A DNA stretch of 64,000 bases from Wolfiporia cocos (GCA_029448655.1 JACCLO010000015.1:620001-684000), one strand, 5' to 3'; counted from the first letter of the stretch, positions 1 through 11,850 are shown. The notes: generated by a model not told the origin, from the letters alone. Program-made: numbers and translations.

Positions 1-592
1 GGTGATCCGCCATTGGGTAGGATCCGTGGCTTACCAAGGTGCAGGCACCGAGGTTGTAATGCCATTGGCTATTCCTAGTCTTCTTACTAAGGACGTTGCC
101 ATTTGCATGTGTTATCGACTGGACTGAAGGGTTACTGGTGACAACGAGGTGGCCTAGGGCTGGGCATAGGACTTCGCTGTGATGGCAGAGGTCCGGGACT
201 TGGATAGTACCAAAGTCCAGAGTGGTCGGCGATAGCCAGACCTATAGTGTTATAGCCTTGTGCTATACTTGTCGCTATGTCGTATGTTGGTCTGGCCTTA
301 GAGGGCTGGACCTGTTGATGTAGGCAGTGACATAGCTAAGTCTGGACTTATGACATAGCACCCTAGCAATAGCTCTGATGGGCGTAGTCATGCGGTCATA
401 GATGACCCATGTGTCCTGACTTGCGTGTTATGCTTAGTCGTCATAGCTTAGTAGCACGTAATGGCTGATGTAAGCTGTAAGGTGGCATATAGGACACTAA
501 GTCACAGATAACTTGTAGTTAGATGTGTTAACCCTTAGGAGGTGGCTAAAATAGCCAGAAAAATGGCGTATGCCCCAGAATAATCTGTGACA
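1..592 (-). repeat. LTR of family A, 3'-side part cut by the window edge
   Basis: This is the right-hand part of an LTR that recurs at 9734, 22721, 28047, 34785 and 53597. It shares the run around 1-60 (gtgatc.gccattggg, ttaccaagg, gccgaggt) with 10240-10310 and ends at 592 in AATCTGTGACA like the other copies. The strand is inferred from full copies, where a TATA-like site lies near the end opposite the TGTCACAG terminus. The left part lies outside the window, so its TSD cannot be tested; the expected partner would be CAAGC (593-597). Confidence 0.85.
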
Positions 593-597
593 CAAGC

Positions 598-2730
598 AGA
601 AAGCCCCGGTTTTCAGTTTTTGTTCTTACCAAATATCTCCTCAATGGCAGCCTCAAGGACACTCCCAGCTTCTTAAAACATGGAATTTCATCATATTACG
701 TGACCCTTTGGGATAATTTGCAGATGGTGCAAACCGTACTGTAAATGACCAAGACCAATGGAATATACGGAATATACAGAAATACAAATAGCGGCTGATA
801 ACCTGATCATTTGCTAATTCCGCTCGCAGACACACGAAATGCTGATGACTAGTCACGGTCGCGTGTACCCTTTAGCTATGTGTTGTGCCCATGGTATGAT
901 TAATCATGATAAAATTATATTGAACAGCGGGCAATAGGGTACCCCATCATTGTCAGTGCTGACATCACTGTCACTCCTATGAACCCGCTTTTGACTTGAA
1001 GCTCAAAGTTTCAAAGGTTACATTGGATGTCTTCATATCTATTGGTTGCCTTGAATCCTTGTACCGTCTTCCAGTATTCAGCTACCTGAACATAACCATA
1101 GAAAAGAAGGCAGCACACTGTGCTCAATGGTGAGGATGTCCATTTAGACTGAGACAGAATGCTTCATTACATTGATTGCAACAATTGGGAGCTCGTGGTA
1201 AAGCTGAAACTCTTCACTTTTCCCTTTTCCTATTTGTAGGCTGAAGCGCCCGACAGAGCCATACATGTACTCGACTCAGCATTTTTGATATCGGCATCAC
1301 TCAGATCGTACAAAATTGTTTAGGTGTTCACAGTATCATGCAGAGATGTTCAGAACCATATCTACACACAATGAGCAAGACGGAGTCCTCGACCAGTACT
1401 AGACTACAGGAAGTGACTAGAGCTGCATAAATGCAGTATAAATAAATACGGCGAGTAATGCAGTAGGTCTCCAAATATCAAAGTGAGTACTTGAGACACA
1501 ACACGAACGGGGGTAGAACAGGTTGATTGATTTGTAAGCAATCGAGACGGAAAAATGAGGGATCATGCCCCAGATGGCCCGTGTACTTGGTTTTAAGCTC
1601 TGGTTTTAAGCTACTCACAATAAGATATCAACGGCGATTGGGAAAATGTGCAGACGTTCATCAATCGTGATTGATATACGCCGCACTAAGTCCACTGCAT
1701 GCATGATCGGACATGGCTGCACGATTAGCAACTTGAATGCACGTCGCTCACAGCATACAATAGGTCATAAGGTCCTCAGAGCAAGCACATGAGCATGGAA
1801 GCCGCATTGTTTGGAACACCGCAGGCTGACGAACATACTGCGGGCGAGTCCTGTTCTCCCGATCCATCACTGTCTCATCAATCATTGATCAAAGTGCTCA
1901 TCCTGATCATTACTGTGCTACCGGCTGAATCTGCACTCTCGTTTATGCTTGGTAGCATAGGTGATAGCAGGTCTTTACTAAGGCGCCCGCTGAGCATGCT
2001 GTAGGCTGCCACTATACGATGGCGTATCTAATTTCACCACTTTCTAAGCGTTTGCGTCCGAAAATCTGGTAGGAGGATTGCATTCTCACCAGAGTATAAA
2101 GATATCCTCCAGGGATAATCATTTAATTTTTGAACCCATTCAAATATTGCAGGGTGCGCCGGTCCATCCGAGAGTCAAAATATCACATCAATCTGTCGAA
2201 TGGGAATGGTGCCGCACTGCACAGTGATCGGTTGATGCGGTGATCGCCTACAGGAGGGAGATCAGATCGGAATCTTCAAGCGCCTCGACCGTCCTCAGAG
2301 TCAGAGCTCTGACTCTGAGATTCTCTAGTCAGAGCCTGAAACAAATGCCTCACTGCTTTGTTGCGAATTCAATTCATAGAACCCACGGAGGAAGCAGCTC
2401 ATGTACAGCTCGCGTTTGGTTTCCAGACAAACATGCGATGTCTCGGGCTCGAGTAAATCTTCACCGCTGTCATGTACCCTCGACATCCGCCATTCCGGTC
2501 GCATAGAGCTAAGACGGCCCGAGTAACTATGCACGACAAGACAGAGACGCGCGAGCTTAGAGCCTTTTAAGACGTGATCCCCGAGTCAATGTTGCTTCTC
2601 CGATGTACCCGGAATCGCCTTCAGTCAATTGGAGTCATCAGGTGAGGTTTACGGGTAGCAGCCGCGACCCGTTCAGGTCAGCAAATGCTATGTGATGTGC
2701 CTCTTGATCCCACGCCGCAGGGATGCAACA
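598..2730. other. Intergenic stretch without a supported gene
   Basis: Only short open frames occur here (the longest about 88 codons at 2240-2506), with no recognisable domain. A 26-bp perfect palindrome lies at 2294-2319. I see nothing else structured. It probably contains the upstream region of the P450 gene. Confidence 0.5.
2294..2319. repeat. 26-bp perfect palindrome
   Basis: The 13-base half CTCAGAGTCAGAG is followed directly by its reverse complement. It lies about 520 bp upstream of the P450 start codon. It may be a binding site for a dimeric regulator or only a hairpin; nothing in the sequence decides between these. Confidence 0.75.
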
Positions 2731-2740
2731 TATATATAAA
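2731..2740 (+). promoter_or_regulatory. TATA box of the P450 gene
   Basis: TATATATAAA lies about 73-82 bp upstream of the P450 start codon at 2813, a usual distance for a fungal core promoter. Confidence 0.6.
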
Positions 2741-2812
2741 GGCACGGAAGCAATGTCGAGGAACACCAAAGCTCTGTGGTAGACTCCCGTTCGAGAGATC
2801 AGTGCGCGCATC

Positions 2813-5182
2813 ATGGCCCTCATACTATTCATGGATTATTATGTGCTATCTGCACTGCTAGTACTGCTGCACGTCGCGTGGCATCTCCTGGAATCTTACC
2901 GGAGGCTCACACCGCTCAACAACATCTCGGGACCTCCATCTGGATCGTTCTTGACAGGTACGCCACAGTTTACCTTGGATGGTATGTGCTCACACTTCTT
3001 TATTGCGCCAGGAAACATCATCAGATTATTTTCTCGCGAGAGCACATCCTTTCAGCGTGAGGTGGCCCTCGATTATGAGCCTGTAGTCAGGCTATGCGGG
3101 CCATTCAAGGTGATTGGCATCGATGCAGTTATTCACTCCGAACGCTAACGTAGGTTTACGTACAGAAACCAATACTGTACATCTCGGACCCCACGGCTCT
3201 GCACAACATCCTCATCAAAGAAGATAGAGTTTTCGAAGTGTCCAAACTCTTCGTCGAGTGCGTCTACTGACGATGCTCCAAGTGCTGGAATGACGTGACG
3301 TCCGACAGGACGAATTACGGCCGTGCCTTGGGCTCTACCGTGGGTACGCCAATCCCGAAACCTCCCTATATGGATTCATAACTGATGATTTATGCAGGAG
3401 AACACCATCGTAAGCAACGGAAGATGCTCACCCCTGTTTTCTCTCCGAAATATATGCGTCATCTGTTGCCGTTATGCTACGACATTGTTTACAAGGTGAT
3501 TCGTGGCACACTTAGTTCCTATGTCGAAATTACTAAGTAAACTTTAGCTCCGCGACGGCATTGCTGCGGAAGTGGCTGAAGGAACGTGTGAGGTGGATGT
3601 GCTCGACTGGTGCGGTCGTGCAGCACTCGAGCTTATCGGCCAAGGCGGGCTGGGATACTCTTTCGATCCGCTCACCGGACGAGCCCCGGACGAGTTCGGG
3701 GAGGTGTTAAAGGCCCTCTTGTGAGTCTCCTTGACGTGTTCCATGTTGCCATATCATTGACCGTGCTCGGGGTTCTCTGCACGCAATGAACCAATCTGTC
3801 AGCCCCGGCGTACAAGCTCTCGGCGCCCTCCGTCGGTTTACCCTCCTGTTCACCAGCTTGGGATCAGCATGGTTCCGCAGAGCAGTGGTTGACATGATAC
3901 CGTCAAAGCGAGTACAGGCAGTCAAGAAGATGGTCGACACGATAGACGCGCGAACTCGCGAGATATACGAAGCAAAGCAAGCGGCGATACGCGAAGGCGA
4001 CAAGAAAGTGATGGAGCGAATCGCCGCGGGAAATGATATCATGAGCCTGTTGAGTAGGTTTGACGATGCATTCCATGTGAGGGCCTGTATTCACATCATG
4101 CACAGTGAAAGCGAACATGGCGGCATCGGACGCTGATAGGCTGCCGGAAAACGAGGTCATCGCTCAGATGGCGTGCGTCGAAACCAGATTTCTACTACAT
4201 TCTTGCTCTGAGTTGTAAGTTTTAGCGGGCTCATCTTCGGCGCAACTGATACGACGTCCAACACGCTTGCACGCATCCTGGAGCTGCTGGCTACCCACCC
4301 TGAAGTTCAAGAACAGCTGCGCGAAGAGCTGTTGTCCTCCAGCGCGGCTGAAGGCCTGACCTACGAAGAACTAAATAGGCTACCCCTTCTGGAAGGTGTT
4401 TGCCGGGAGACTGTACGACTGTGAGCTCCCATATAATGCCGGAAGATGGCCGTAGGCTGACCTGTTCCGTTCGTTAGTTATCCTACAGCAACGCCGCCCA
4501 GCAGAGAGTCGGTCTTGCATTTCTGGACTGCAATTTGAACGTTGCTCACTATCAGTATACTCCAACAGGGCTACCCAAGATACTGTAGTTCCGCTGGGAG
4601 AACCTGTCGTCGGACTTGATGATACTGTTATGCGGGAGTTGCATGTACCAAAGGGAGTGGAAGTTGTGATAGGTACCCTGGGATGCAACGCCAAGAAGTC
4701 CCTGTGGGGAGAGGACACCCTTGTGTGGAAGCCTCATCGGTGGATGTCTCCACTTCCCACAGCTGTTTCAAACGCACCAATTCCGGGAGTCTACTCGAAC
4801 ATGTGAGTTTATATTGGACGGGCCTATGTCGCGAACGCCAATGACGCACATTTCAATAGTATGACCTTCCTGGGAGGAAAGCGCGCATGCCTGTACGTAT
4901 TCAGAAGGTTTCTACTATGCTGCCACTGACACAGGAATTGCTGGAACAGCGGATTCAAGTTCTCAGAGATGGAAATGAGTGCGTCCGCAGTATATCAGGT
5001 TGGGTAGCTGTATCTCATATCAAGTTGCAGAGGTCGTCCTTTCGGTGCTCGTATCCAAGTTCACCTTCGAGCTGTCAGACAAGCCTATCCAGTGGAATGT
5101 TGGGACTGTGTGGTACCCGACTGTGGGCATGGAGAGCAAGCCTCGAATGCCTCTCAAGGTCAGCCTATACAAGAGTGGTTAG
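2813..5182 (+). CDS. Cytochrome P450 monooxygenase, multi-exon, apparently intact
   Basis: A haem-thiolate monooxygenase of the microsomal fungal type, expected on the ER membrane and acting with a P450 reductase. The N-terminus has a hydrophobic anchor (from MALILFMDYY) followed by the proline-rich hinge GPPSGSFLTG. Splicing with canonical GT-AG introns (for example 2958-3011 and 3110-3165) gives a continuous reading: PILYISDPTALH; I-helix FGATDTTSN near 4230-4250; K-helix EGVCRETVRLYP (ExxR) near 4395; a beta region REATQDTVVPLG joined across an intron; and the haem loop FLGGKRACLGFKFSE near 4863-4960, itself split by an intron, with all FxxGxRxCxG positions kept. It ends in SLYKSG and a stop at 5180-5182. 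I saw no frameshift. A TATA box lies at 2731. The substrate and CYP family cannot be told. It is one of only two ordinary genes in this TE-rich window. Confidence 0.92.
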
Positions 5183-6337
5183 CGTGGCGATCACACATGT
5201 CTGTATGTTAACATTTGTGCTTTCTCGCGCCCGTAATATAATCATTACGAGCTTGCGAGTTCGACATTTGTCTAGTGCAGAAACGACTTCTTGAATTGCG
5301 AACTTGCGCTAGTGAGAAGACGTATGGAATCTCTGATACGCGAGTACTTGACAGTACTCGCTGCTTCAGCTAATTCTAGTGAGTCGGGACGTGGCGACGT
5401 GGGACCCCCTCTCTCTCGTGCGTCGAGAAGGGGCGTAGACGGCCGAAACGCGTGGCACGACTACTATTAGGACTACACCACCGCTCAACGAGTGGGTGGT
5501 GGGTGAACGTTTGGATGTCACGCACCCTTTGGCTCGCTTGTAGTAGAAACCAGCACATTGACATTGCAACCGAGCGAGAACTTGATCATTGCGGTTCTCG
5601 AATAGCTTGGTTGGTGATCTCAGCACTGCACACTGCAATATGTAGGTCTCTGGCACTGGCATAGCGGCAGTGATTAATTGGCAGGCAACCACTGGCGACA
5701 CCCTGCGCACGGGCGACAAACCAGGCGGTGCGCGATGCCAGTGCACACAACGCCATTCTTGTTGATCGGCGCCCTGTGATTGAAATGGGCAGACATATCA
5801 GCCCTATGTACTAGACCAAGTCCGGTCGATCACTGCTATACCACGTCAATTGACAGCTGGAGCCCTGGCTACGTGGGACCTCAGACCGTTTGCCAACAAA
5901 GCTGTCCACACTGAGTTGTCTCATGCTCTTACTCTATATCTTGATAGCCTTGGACCTAGGACACTGTGTTAGTGTATAATAGTATGTGCTGTCTGTCGTT
6001 TGTATATGAATCAGCCAGAGGTAGGTCGATCCCATTTGATAAGTGCTGCTGGGCCAGGATGCGCTGGGTTATGTTGTATATATGCTGGCTTTCGAGACAC
6101 ACAGCCACGGCACGTAGGGACTTGCGTTGGACATGTTCTCTGAATGCCGTCCCCTCAGCGGCATCTAGGTGTTCGTACAGCTGCACCCAGCCAATAGTCC
6201 CCAAAGGCAGCATACCCATGTCATACGCGCGACTCTTCCTTGGGATCATTTAAATATTTTGAGGACCACGCTCATCAGGTACGCCAGGACGGACAGCATG
6301 GATACGAACGGCAGACACGGGTGCATTGTGCCCGAGC
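5183..6337. other. Intergenic, no gene supported
   Basis: This lies between the P450 stop and the stop codon of the convergent kinase gene. Several overlapping frames of 80-126 codons exist on both strands but none shows a domain or a consistent exon structure. I see no repeat with identifiable ends. Confidence 0.5.
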
Positions 6338-7844
6338 TCACGCTAGCCACGAGTCGTCAGCCAGCTCTCCCGCCGTCGCACGCTCCTCCGGAACCAAGCG
6401 CAGGTACCTCAGAATGAACCGCTCTGCCGCGTCGACCTCCGCCGCGTCCTGGAGCAAGGAGAACGACTCGAGCAGCCTGCGGATCTGCCACGTCGGCTCG
6501 TCGTGCTGTGTGAAGTGCGCAAAGCTACCTGCAAGTCCAAGCTCAAACGGTCACAACCAGTGAGAAACATGCGCAGCGACGATTCTGCGCACCGTCAGCG
6601 TTGAAGAATTTGCTCTTGTGCGCGCATTTATCCAGGAAGCCGACGTCGAACGGAGCGTCGAGCGCCTCGGTCATGCGGGCGAGGTGATCCTCCTCGACTC
6701 CCCACCCGCTCTGCGCGCTCGCCTCGAACAGCCAGAACCCGACCAGCAGCTCGGTCACCTGTCTCACGCCCGTCAGACGTCGCAAGCAGAACGAACTATC
6801 CTGAACGCACGATGCACCCGACGCCCCATATGTCCGCGGGCGTGTCCCACGCGTACCCGAGGATGACCTCCGGCGAACGCAGCGCCGCAGGCTGTATCAC
6901 TTCCTGGAAGTGGCGGTGCCGCCAATGCGCTGTGAGGCCCGCGGTGAGCGCCTCGCACACGCGCGCCGGGCACCGACGGTCAGAGATACTCACAGTGCCC
7001 CACGTCGGCCAGCACGGCCTCGAGCTCGTCCTCGCGGACCGCCGGCGCCGCGGAGAGCGGCAGCGCCTGGGACGCGACCGGCACGACCGGCGGACAGGCC
7101 TCCGTCCCGCAGTCGTAGGCGACCGACGGGGCGAAAGAGGATGTTGTCGTGCTTGATATCTAGACCCCTGGCTGTGTGTCAAGTGTTCAGCGCTGCGCGC
7201 GAGAGAAGGGGAGCGTGCCTGTGTGTATGATGCCGCAGACGTCGTGCAGGTACTGGAGTCCCCGAAGAACCTGCTTCACGACGCGCTTGACGATGCTCGG
7301 CCGGACACGACGGTCTCCGTCATCTGTCAGCTTGCGTATGTGTAGTCGAGGCTGTATCCCAGAGCCTCCGTGACCACACAGCGGTGTGCGCCGAGCCGTA
7401 GTAGGCAATGTTATGTCGGAACCCGGGATGCGACGGCTCCGCGTCCGCGATCCTCTGTAGCAGCGCGAGCTCGTCGGATCGCTGTTCTGTCTCTCCTCCA
7501 GAAAGCGCTTTGGTCGCTTCGCAGGTGAGGATTTTGAGCGCAACGAATCAGTCCTCCCTGCGGCAGCGTGAGACTATGATGGACAGCCGCCGCGCAGAAT
7601 TTAAATGTGTGCGTACTCCCTGTCGCGCGCGAGCCAGACACTCAAGTACTGCCCCCATCCGAGCTTCCGGACGATGCAGTACCGGCCGCGCTCGAGGGTC
7701 TGGCCCGAGCCTCGCGGGGAAGTAGCCTGGGTTGTTGCGCCCCGCCGAGCGTAGGTCCTCCTCCGGGAAGCCGGTGAGCGAACCTGAAGATTCAGAGGAT
7801 GCCGAGGAGTGGCCGCTATTGCTGGAGACGTGCGATGAAGGCAT
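6338..7844 (-). CDS. SRPK-like serine/threonine protein kinase, multi-exon
   Basis: The best match is the SR-protein kinase type common in basidiomycetes. Reading the minus strand from ATG 7844: an N-terminal Ser-rich stretch; the glycine loop RYCIVRKLGWGQYLSVWLARD near 7690-7620; the ATP lysine in VALKIL near 7545; HNIAYYG near 7420; LRGLQYLHDVCGIIHT joined to DIKHDNILF across an intron near 7215-7150, giving the SRPK-style HTDIK catalytic loop; ADVGH in place of DFG; EVIQPAALRSPEVILGYAWD and ADIWGVGCI near 6900-6810; and the end FILRYLRLVPEERATAGEL with stop at 6338-6340. The intron after HT appears to use a GC donor. Around 7555-7600 my best splice keeps an in-frame TGA just before VALKIL, so either the splice differs there or the gene carries a lesion. 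GC content is clearly higher than in its surroundings. Confidence 0.82.
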
Positions 7845-7897
7845 GCTCAGGTGGATACCTTAAGTGTGACTGGCCATGCAGTACGCAGCTTCCTCTT

Positions 7898-8284
7898 TCA
7901 CATGGCTAGCTTTTTTATTTTTATTTTTTAAATACATTTGTATCCCGCGTCAAGTAACTACGACTAAATGCGGCGTTCATGCGTGGAGGGCTAGGCTTGT
8001 GCGTAGGACGGAGAGGGGGTGCGAGTGCGGCAGACCATGTGTAGGATAGTGCGAATGTGAGGGTGTCTAAGGAGTGCGGGTGGTGCTATGTGTAGGACTC
8101 ACCCTGGGTCGACAACAGCGGCAGGGGGAGGTACGGACTTTGCGAAAGCCGAGGTGGACTTGAGGAAAAGCGCGATGGCGCTGAGACCCTTCGGCGTGGA
8201 CAGGAGGACGCGGACGTTTAGCGATTGAGAGGCAGCGCGCAGGTGATGGCGGGCGTCAGCGTGACGGGGTCACATGGCTAGCTT
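7898..8284 (-). mobile_element. Retroposed sequence with poly(A) and 15-bp target duplication
   Basis: The 15-mer TCACATGGCTAGCTT occurs at 7898-7912 and again at 8270-8284. Between them, the minus strand ends in an A-rich tail (seen as ttttttatttttattttttaaa at 7911-7933). A TSD of this length with a poly(A) tail is the signature of LINE-type target-primed reverse transcription. The body (about 357 bp) has a minus-strand frame ending in LSAIALFLKSTSAFAKSV and then a stop, which faintly recalls the C-terminal end of fungal LINE reverse transcriptases. It is therefore either a 5'-truncated LINE copy or a processed retrocopy. It sits in the upstream region of the kinase gene. Confidence 0.75.
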
Positions 8285-8324
8285 CATAAACATATCAAGG
8301 AGATACTCGCACGCGTCTAACTGC

Positions 8325-8480
8325 ACCTCGAAGTAGTCTCGATCAGACGCTCTACAGCGGTGTGGCTGCGCCACGGACACAGCCGAGCGGAGATCGAAAA
8401 ACCGAAGACAGATGTAGGTGACCCTATCCCGTGACCGCGAGGTGCGCGTCTACGCATCTACGCGTCGTCGCAAGTCCTCC
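8325..8480 (+). repeat. Left arm of an imperfect inverted repeat around the helicase/DUF6589 unit
   Basis: This segment pairs with the reverse complement of about 11655-11850. Shared blocks are AGTAGTCTCGATCAGACG, GAGCGGAGATC.AAAAAACCG, GATGTAGGTGAC and GTCTAC.CATC. The right arm carries about 37 extra bases. The arm lies immediately upstream of the helicase start at 8543, so it would supply its promoter. No flanking target duplication was found. Confidence 0.7.
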
Positions 8481-8542
8481 CCGAATTGTGATAAATACGC
8501 CGCCGCACGCTTGCTGTATTCTAGCACATACATGCCAATAGA

Positions 8543-8905
8543 ATGCCTTGCAAGCCATTTTTACAGACTATCTACGATCTCGACAACAAGCATTTCGACG
8601 TTCTACTGGAGGCAGCCCGCGAAGCAGCTTATAAAACTCGTCAATACTCTTCTGCAGAGACGCGTGAAAAGCTCACTGCCAAATTCAAGCGGATATTTGG
8701 TCCCGATAAGACTCCATATGACTGGCAGCTCGATGTGACTGAAGCGATACTTCTCGGGCTTGATGCCATCGTGATCGTGGGAACGGGTGCAGGCAAAACA
8801 ATGCCTTTTGCGATGCCGCTATCGCTCGATGAGCAGAGCGACAAGATGATATTAATAATAGACCAGTTGTCAGTAGATCACCTATCCAGACAAGTACTCT
8901 AGACA
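8543..8905 (+). pseudogene. Truncated RecQ-like DEAD/DEAH helicase N-terminus
   Basis: A 120-codon frame. After a lead region it has WQLDVTEAILLGLDAIVI and then Walker A GTGAGKT (about residue 82), followed by PFAMPL and KMILIIDQLSV, the order seen in the ATPase lobe of RecQ-like helicases that are multicopy in basidiomycete genomes. It stops shortly after motif Ia. The DEAD/DEAH box, the second RecA lobe and the C-terminus are absent, so it cannot encode a working helicase. It runs head-on into the truncated end of the DUF6589 frame at about 8905-8930, which suggests a deletion joined two inward-facing genes. The same stretch read on the minus strand extends the DUF6589 frame but is only an antisense shadow. 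Confidence 0.75.
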
Positions 8906-11580
8906 GTGACAATAGCTTCTTGTCTGCAAGTGAACCAAGACCAAGCTGTCGGAGCCATTCAGCAATGAGACGATCATTCCCCTCGTAAGAAGATTCATCA
9001 ATGTGTACGGTGTTCAACATATATTGAGTAGTTGCATGTTCTCGACCTGTCGGCAGCCGATGAATTGGATCTGGAGCGCTGAATACAAGGCTATCACAGT
9101 ATTTGTATGTTCCGAAATCAAAGGCAGGAGTACGCATAAGGACAGAGAGCACATGCCAGATAGCGCGTTTGAAGATACGAGGACTAGCAGCTTCGTCAAG
9201 GTCATTAATTTCAAGAATGCTGATTGGATCGCGGCGGCCGACTTCTCGTTGTTGACGAAGAACTGGACCACTTGGCAATACAGTGTCAGGGTCCTTGATA
9301 ACAACAATAGTACCTGCTGTTCCTGAGTCGAAGTGGCTTTGATTGTTCTGCCGTTGCTTGAAGACCCTTTGTGCGATGTTCAGGTTGTCATGTACTCCGA
9401 ACCATGGGAATTGGCTGATGTCCTTGAGTAATTCTTCACGAGCTGAGTCTGCAAGTGTGTTGATTGCATTGTATATCCACGACTGGCTCATACAGATACT
9501 GAGACAATGGAGGGTGTCAACTGCCTTCGCAGAGAGACCGCAGCTGCGGAAGTAGATGCCGAGCTGCTTTGCAAGTCTGCACAGATTGTGTGACCGAGAA
9601 TAGGACAGCATGGAGATTATTGTGAGCACACACTATATCATAATTGAGCAGTGACAAGGTAAATCACTTAAGAACTATGTTACCGCATCAGGATTCTTGT
9701 ATGTATTCCGCTTATCCTGCATCGGCGTATATGTGACACAGATCTACTGTGGGACTCACCAATATCCCATAGTTGGGGAGGGATAATAGACGAGAGTAGA
9801 CCATAAGCGCAGCAGGGTGTGAGATGCTTCTGCGGCGCTAGCTGAGAAGAATAGAACTAAGGATTAGTCTAGTCCAGCTAGCGATTATATACATGATAAG
9901 GGCACGTGCTACTGTATAGTAGTTGCCCGTTAGGGTGTCGTGGCTGATGGGCTTAGTAGCGTCAGCGTTATCGTGAGCTAAGCGTATCTTAGCGTTAGTG
10001 TAATGGTTAAGGCACGTGCTACAGCGTTAGTAGTTGCCGACCATATGTCATGTGGCTTGGAACCCTAAAGGTTTAGCCGTATCGTACGCTATACTACAAT
10101 GGCCATGCAAGGCCGGTAATGGCCGAGCCAATAGTAAAGAAGCGTTGTTGTCGTACCACCATGTGTGGGATAGTTCGTAACCGTGTTGTGACGGGCGGTG
10201 CCCGGGAGTTGTAAGGCCGGAGATGCCGGTACCTTAGAGTGTGATCTGCCGTTGGGCGAGATCGTGGATTACCAAGGCTGTGAAGCCGAGGTGATTATGC
10301 CATTGGGCGCGCCATGTGTATTGGTAAGGCGTTGAGTGCAAAGCATGTGTTAATGGCCGGGCCGAGAGGTTACCGGTGCCATGAGGTGGCCAGAAGGCCG
10401 TTGTTGAGGACTTAGCGGTGAGCTAGAAGTCCGGGGGTTGCATTATGCCGGTGATAGAACCACGGAGGTATCTTAGTGCCGGTGATGCGGGTAGGTCGGC
10501 GTATGCCGAGCCAGTAGCGTTGGTACCGCAAGGTAACCATGCTGATATTGCGTCATAGCCGCGAGGCTTGATGACGTATGATGGTCTTAGGCCTGTAGGC
10601 GAGACCGTGGTGGCGACAGCTTAGGTAACTGTTGTGCCATGTTGCCATTATTATGCGAGTGGCGCTCGTTGACGTTGCATTAGCGTTAGCTTAGGGTGAG
10701 CCTAGTACCTTGAAGCGTTAGCTGAGGAGGTGAGGCGTCGTATAGTCATGTGGCAAGGCCGGGCCGATGTGGCTGAGGCTGGTGCCGACTAGTAGTCCTT
10801 GGCTTAGCGTAAGATGCATTGTCGTTAGCTCAGTAGAGCGTAAGTGCCCGTTAAGCGTAGTTGCTAGTAAGGCCTTGGATAAGGCCTAATAGCGGTTGGC
10901 AAGGGTAGGATAAGTCCTAGATACTTGTAGGTAGGCGTATAAATCCCGTAGAAGTAGCTGTAATTGTAGGATAATTGTGGTAAGCCACGGAAAAGTTTGT
11001 GACAATATGCCATACCACGCAGAAGGAGCCAAGTCTTCGGTGCGGCGGTTCGGACCTCAGCAATCAGCTTGCTCCAAGAGAATTCCATCAACGTCTCACG
11101 GGACATGTCTTCCTGTGGAGAGCGCAACAGAGGAACAAGTGCTGCCATCTCTTTTTTGATCACGTGTCTGAGGACATCCACAGCGAGTTGCTCAATGACT
11201 TTGTGAGCAGCTTGAGTGCGCATACCCGTTTGATGCGCTCGCGGTGGCCGGTACCATCGCCTTAGGATCTGAGGGAGCTCGGAGCTTAGCATGAGCGCTG
11301 TCCGCGCATACCGAGCTTTGCCGTTAGCTTTCAGCTCCGGGATATTGGGATTCCAGCTAATTGCCCATAAGAACAGTGGCAAGTCTAAACCTTCAGAGTC
11401 CATATATGCTAGTATCCGTAAGACCCTTGGAGCTATATCACCTGATTCATCGAGAGCATTGCGTAGCCGTCACGTACGATCTTGATGCGGCGTCTTCGAA
11501 CTGGTATTAACGTGCTCCTCCAGCCCGTCTTCGTCGTCTTCGTAGTTGAAAAGATTACCGCTATCGGCAGGATTATCCAT
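8905..11580 (-). pseudogene. DUF6589-type protein gene, 3'-truncated and split by a solo LTR
   Basis: DUF6589 proteins are large, multicopy and of unknown function in Agaricomycetes. The minus-strand start at 11580 opens an acidic N-terminus (MDNPADSGNLFNYEDDEDG), then after an intron NALDESGDIAPRVLRIL and MDSEGLDLPLFLWAIS, continuing to about 11010 with a segment ending TAAPKTWLLLRGM. A family A solo LTR (9734-11004, TSD ATATG) breaks the frame. The gene resumes at 9733 and after an intron reads MLSYSRSHNLCRLAKQLGIY, FPWFGVHDNLNIAQRVF, LPTGREHATTQYMLNTV and ends near 8930 at LVWIGDLLT, where family members usually continue for several hundred residues. The C-terminal half is missing. It sits inside the inverted repeat pair with the helicase fragment facing it. 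Confidence 0.8.
9734..11004 (-). mobile_element. Solo LTR, family A, TSD ATATG
   Basis: It starts TGACACAGATC and ends TTTGTGACA, flanked by ATATG at 9729-9733 and 11005-11009. The body matches the other family A copies (for example gagaagaatagaactaagg and gtgctactgtatagt). No internal region or second LTR is present, so it is a solo LTR left by LTR-LTR recombination. It interrupts the DUF6589 coding sequence. Confidence 0.95.
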
Positions 11581-11654
11581 TGTGTTGATTAAAAATTCAT
11601 AGAATACTTCTACGACAGGGCAAGGTGCTAACGTATTCTAATGTCGTTGGCGTG

Positions 11655-11850
11655 CCATCGACTTTGCGCGATGCGTAGACGTGTAGACACCCGCCTCGTG
11701 ATCACGAGACGGGGGTCACCTACATCTGCCCTATCGAAATCCACCAGACGTTCCACCAGCGCGCTTTGTCTTCGGTTTTTTGATCTCCGCTCAGGTGCTC
11801 CCGAGCGGCACGTGCGCTGGCAGAACGTCTGATCGAGACTACCTCAAGGT
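11655..11850 (-). repeat. Right arm of the inverted repeat around the helicase/DUF6589 unit
   Basis: The reverse complement of this segment aligns with 8325-8480. It lies directly upstream of the DUF6589 start codon at 11580, mirroring the left arm upstream of the helicase start. Confidence 0.7.

Noticed and set aside
6618..7230. Plus-strand frames of 80-114 codons over the kinase
   Set aside because: High GC opens many antisense frames; the kinase motifs are all on the minus strand.
8685..8930. Continuation of the DUF6589 minus-strand frame through the helicase segment
   Set aside because: The plus strand here has a clear Walker A helicase frame; the minus frame is its antisense shadow after the truncation point.
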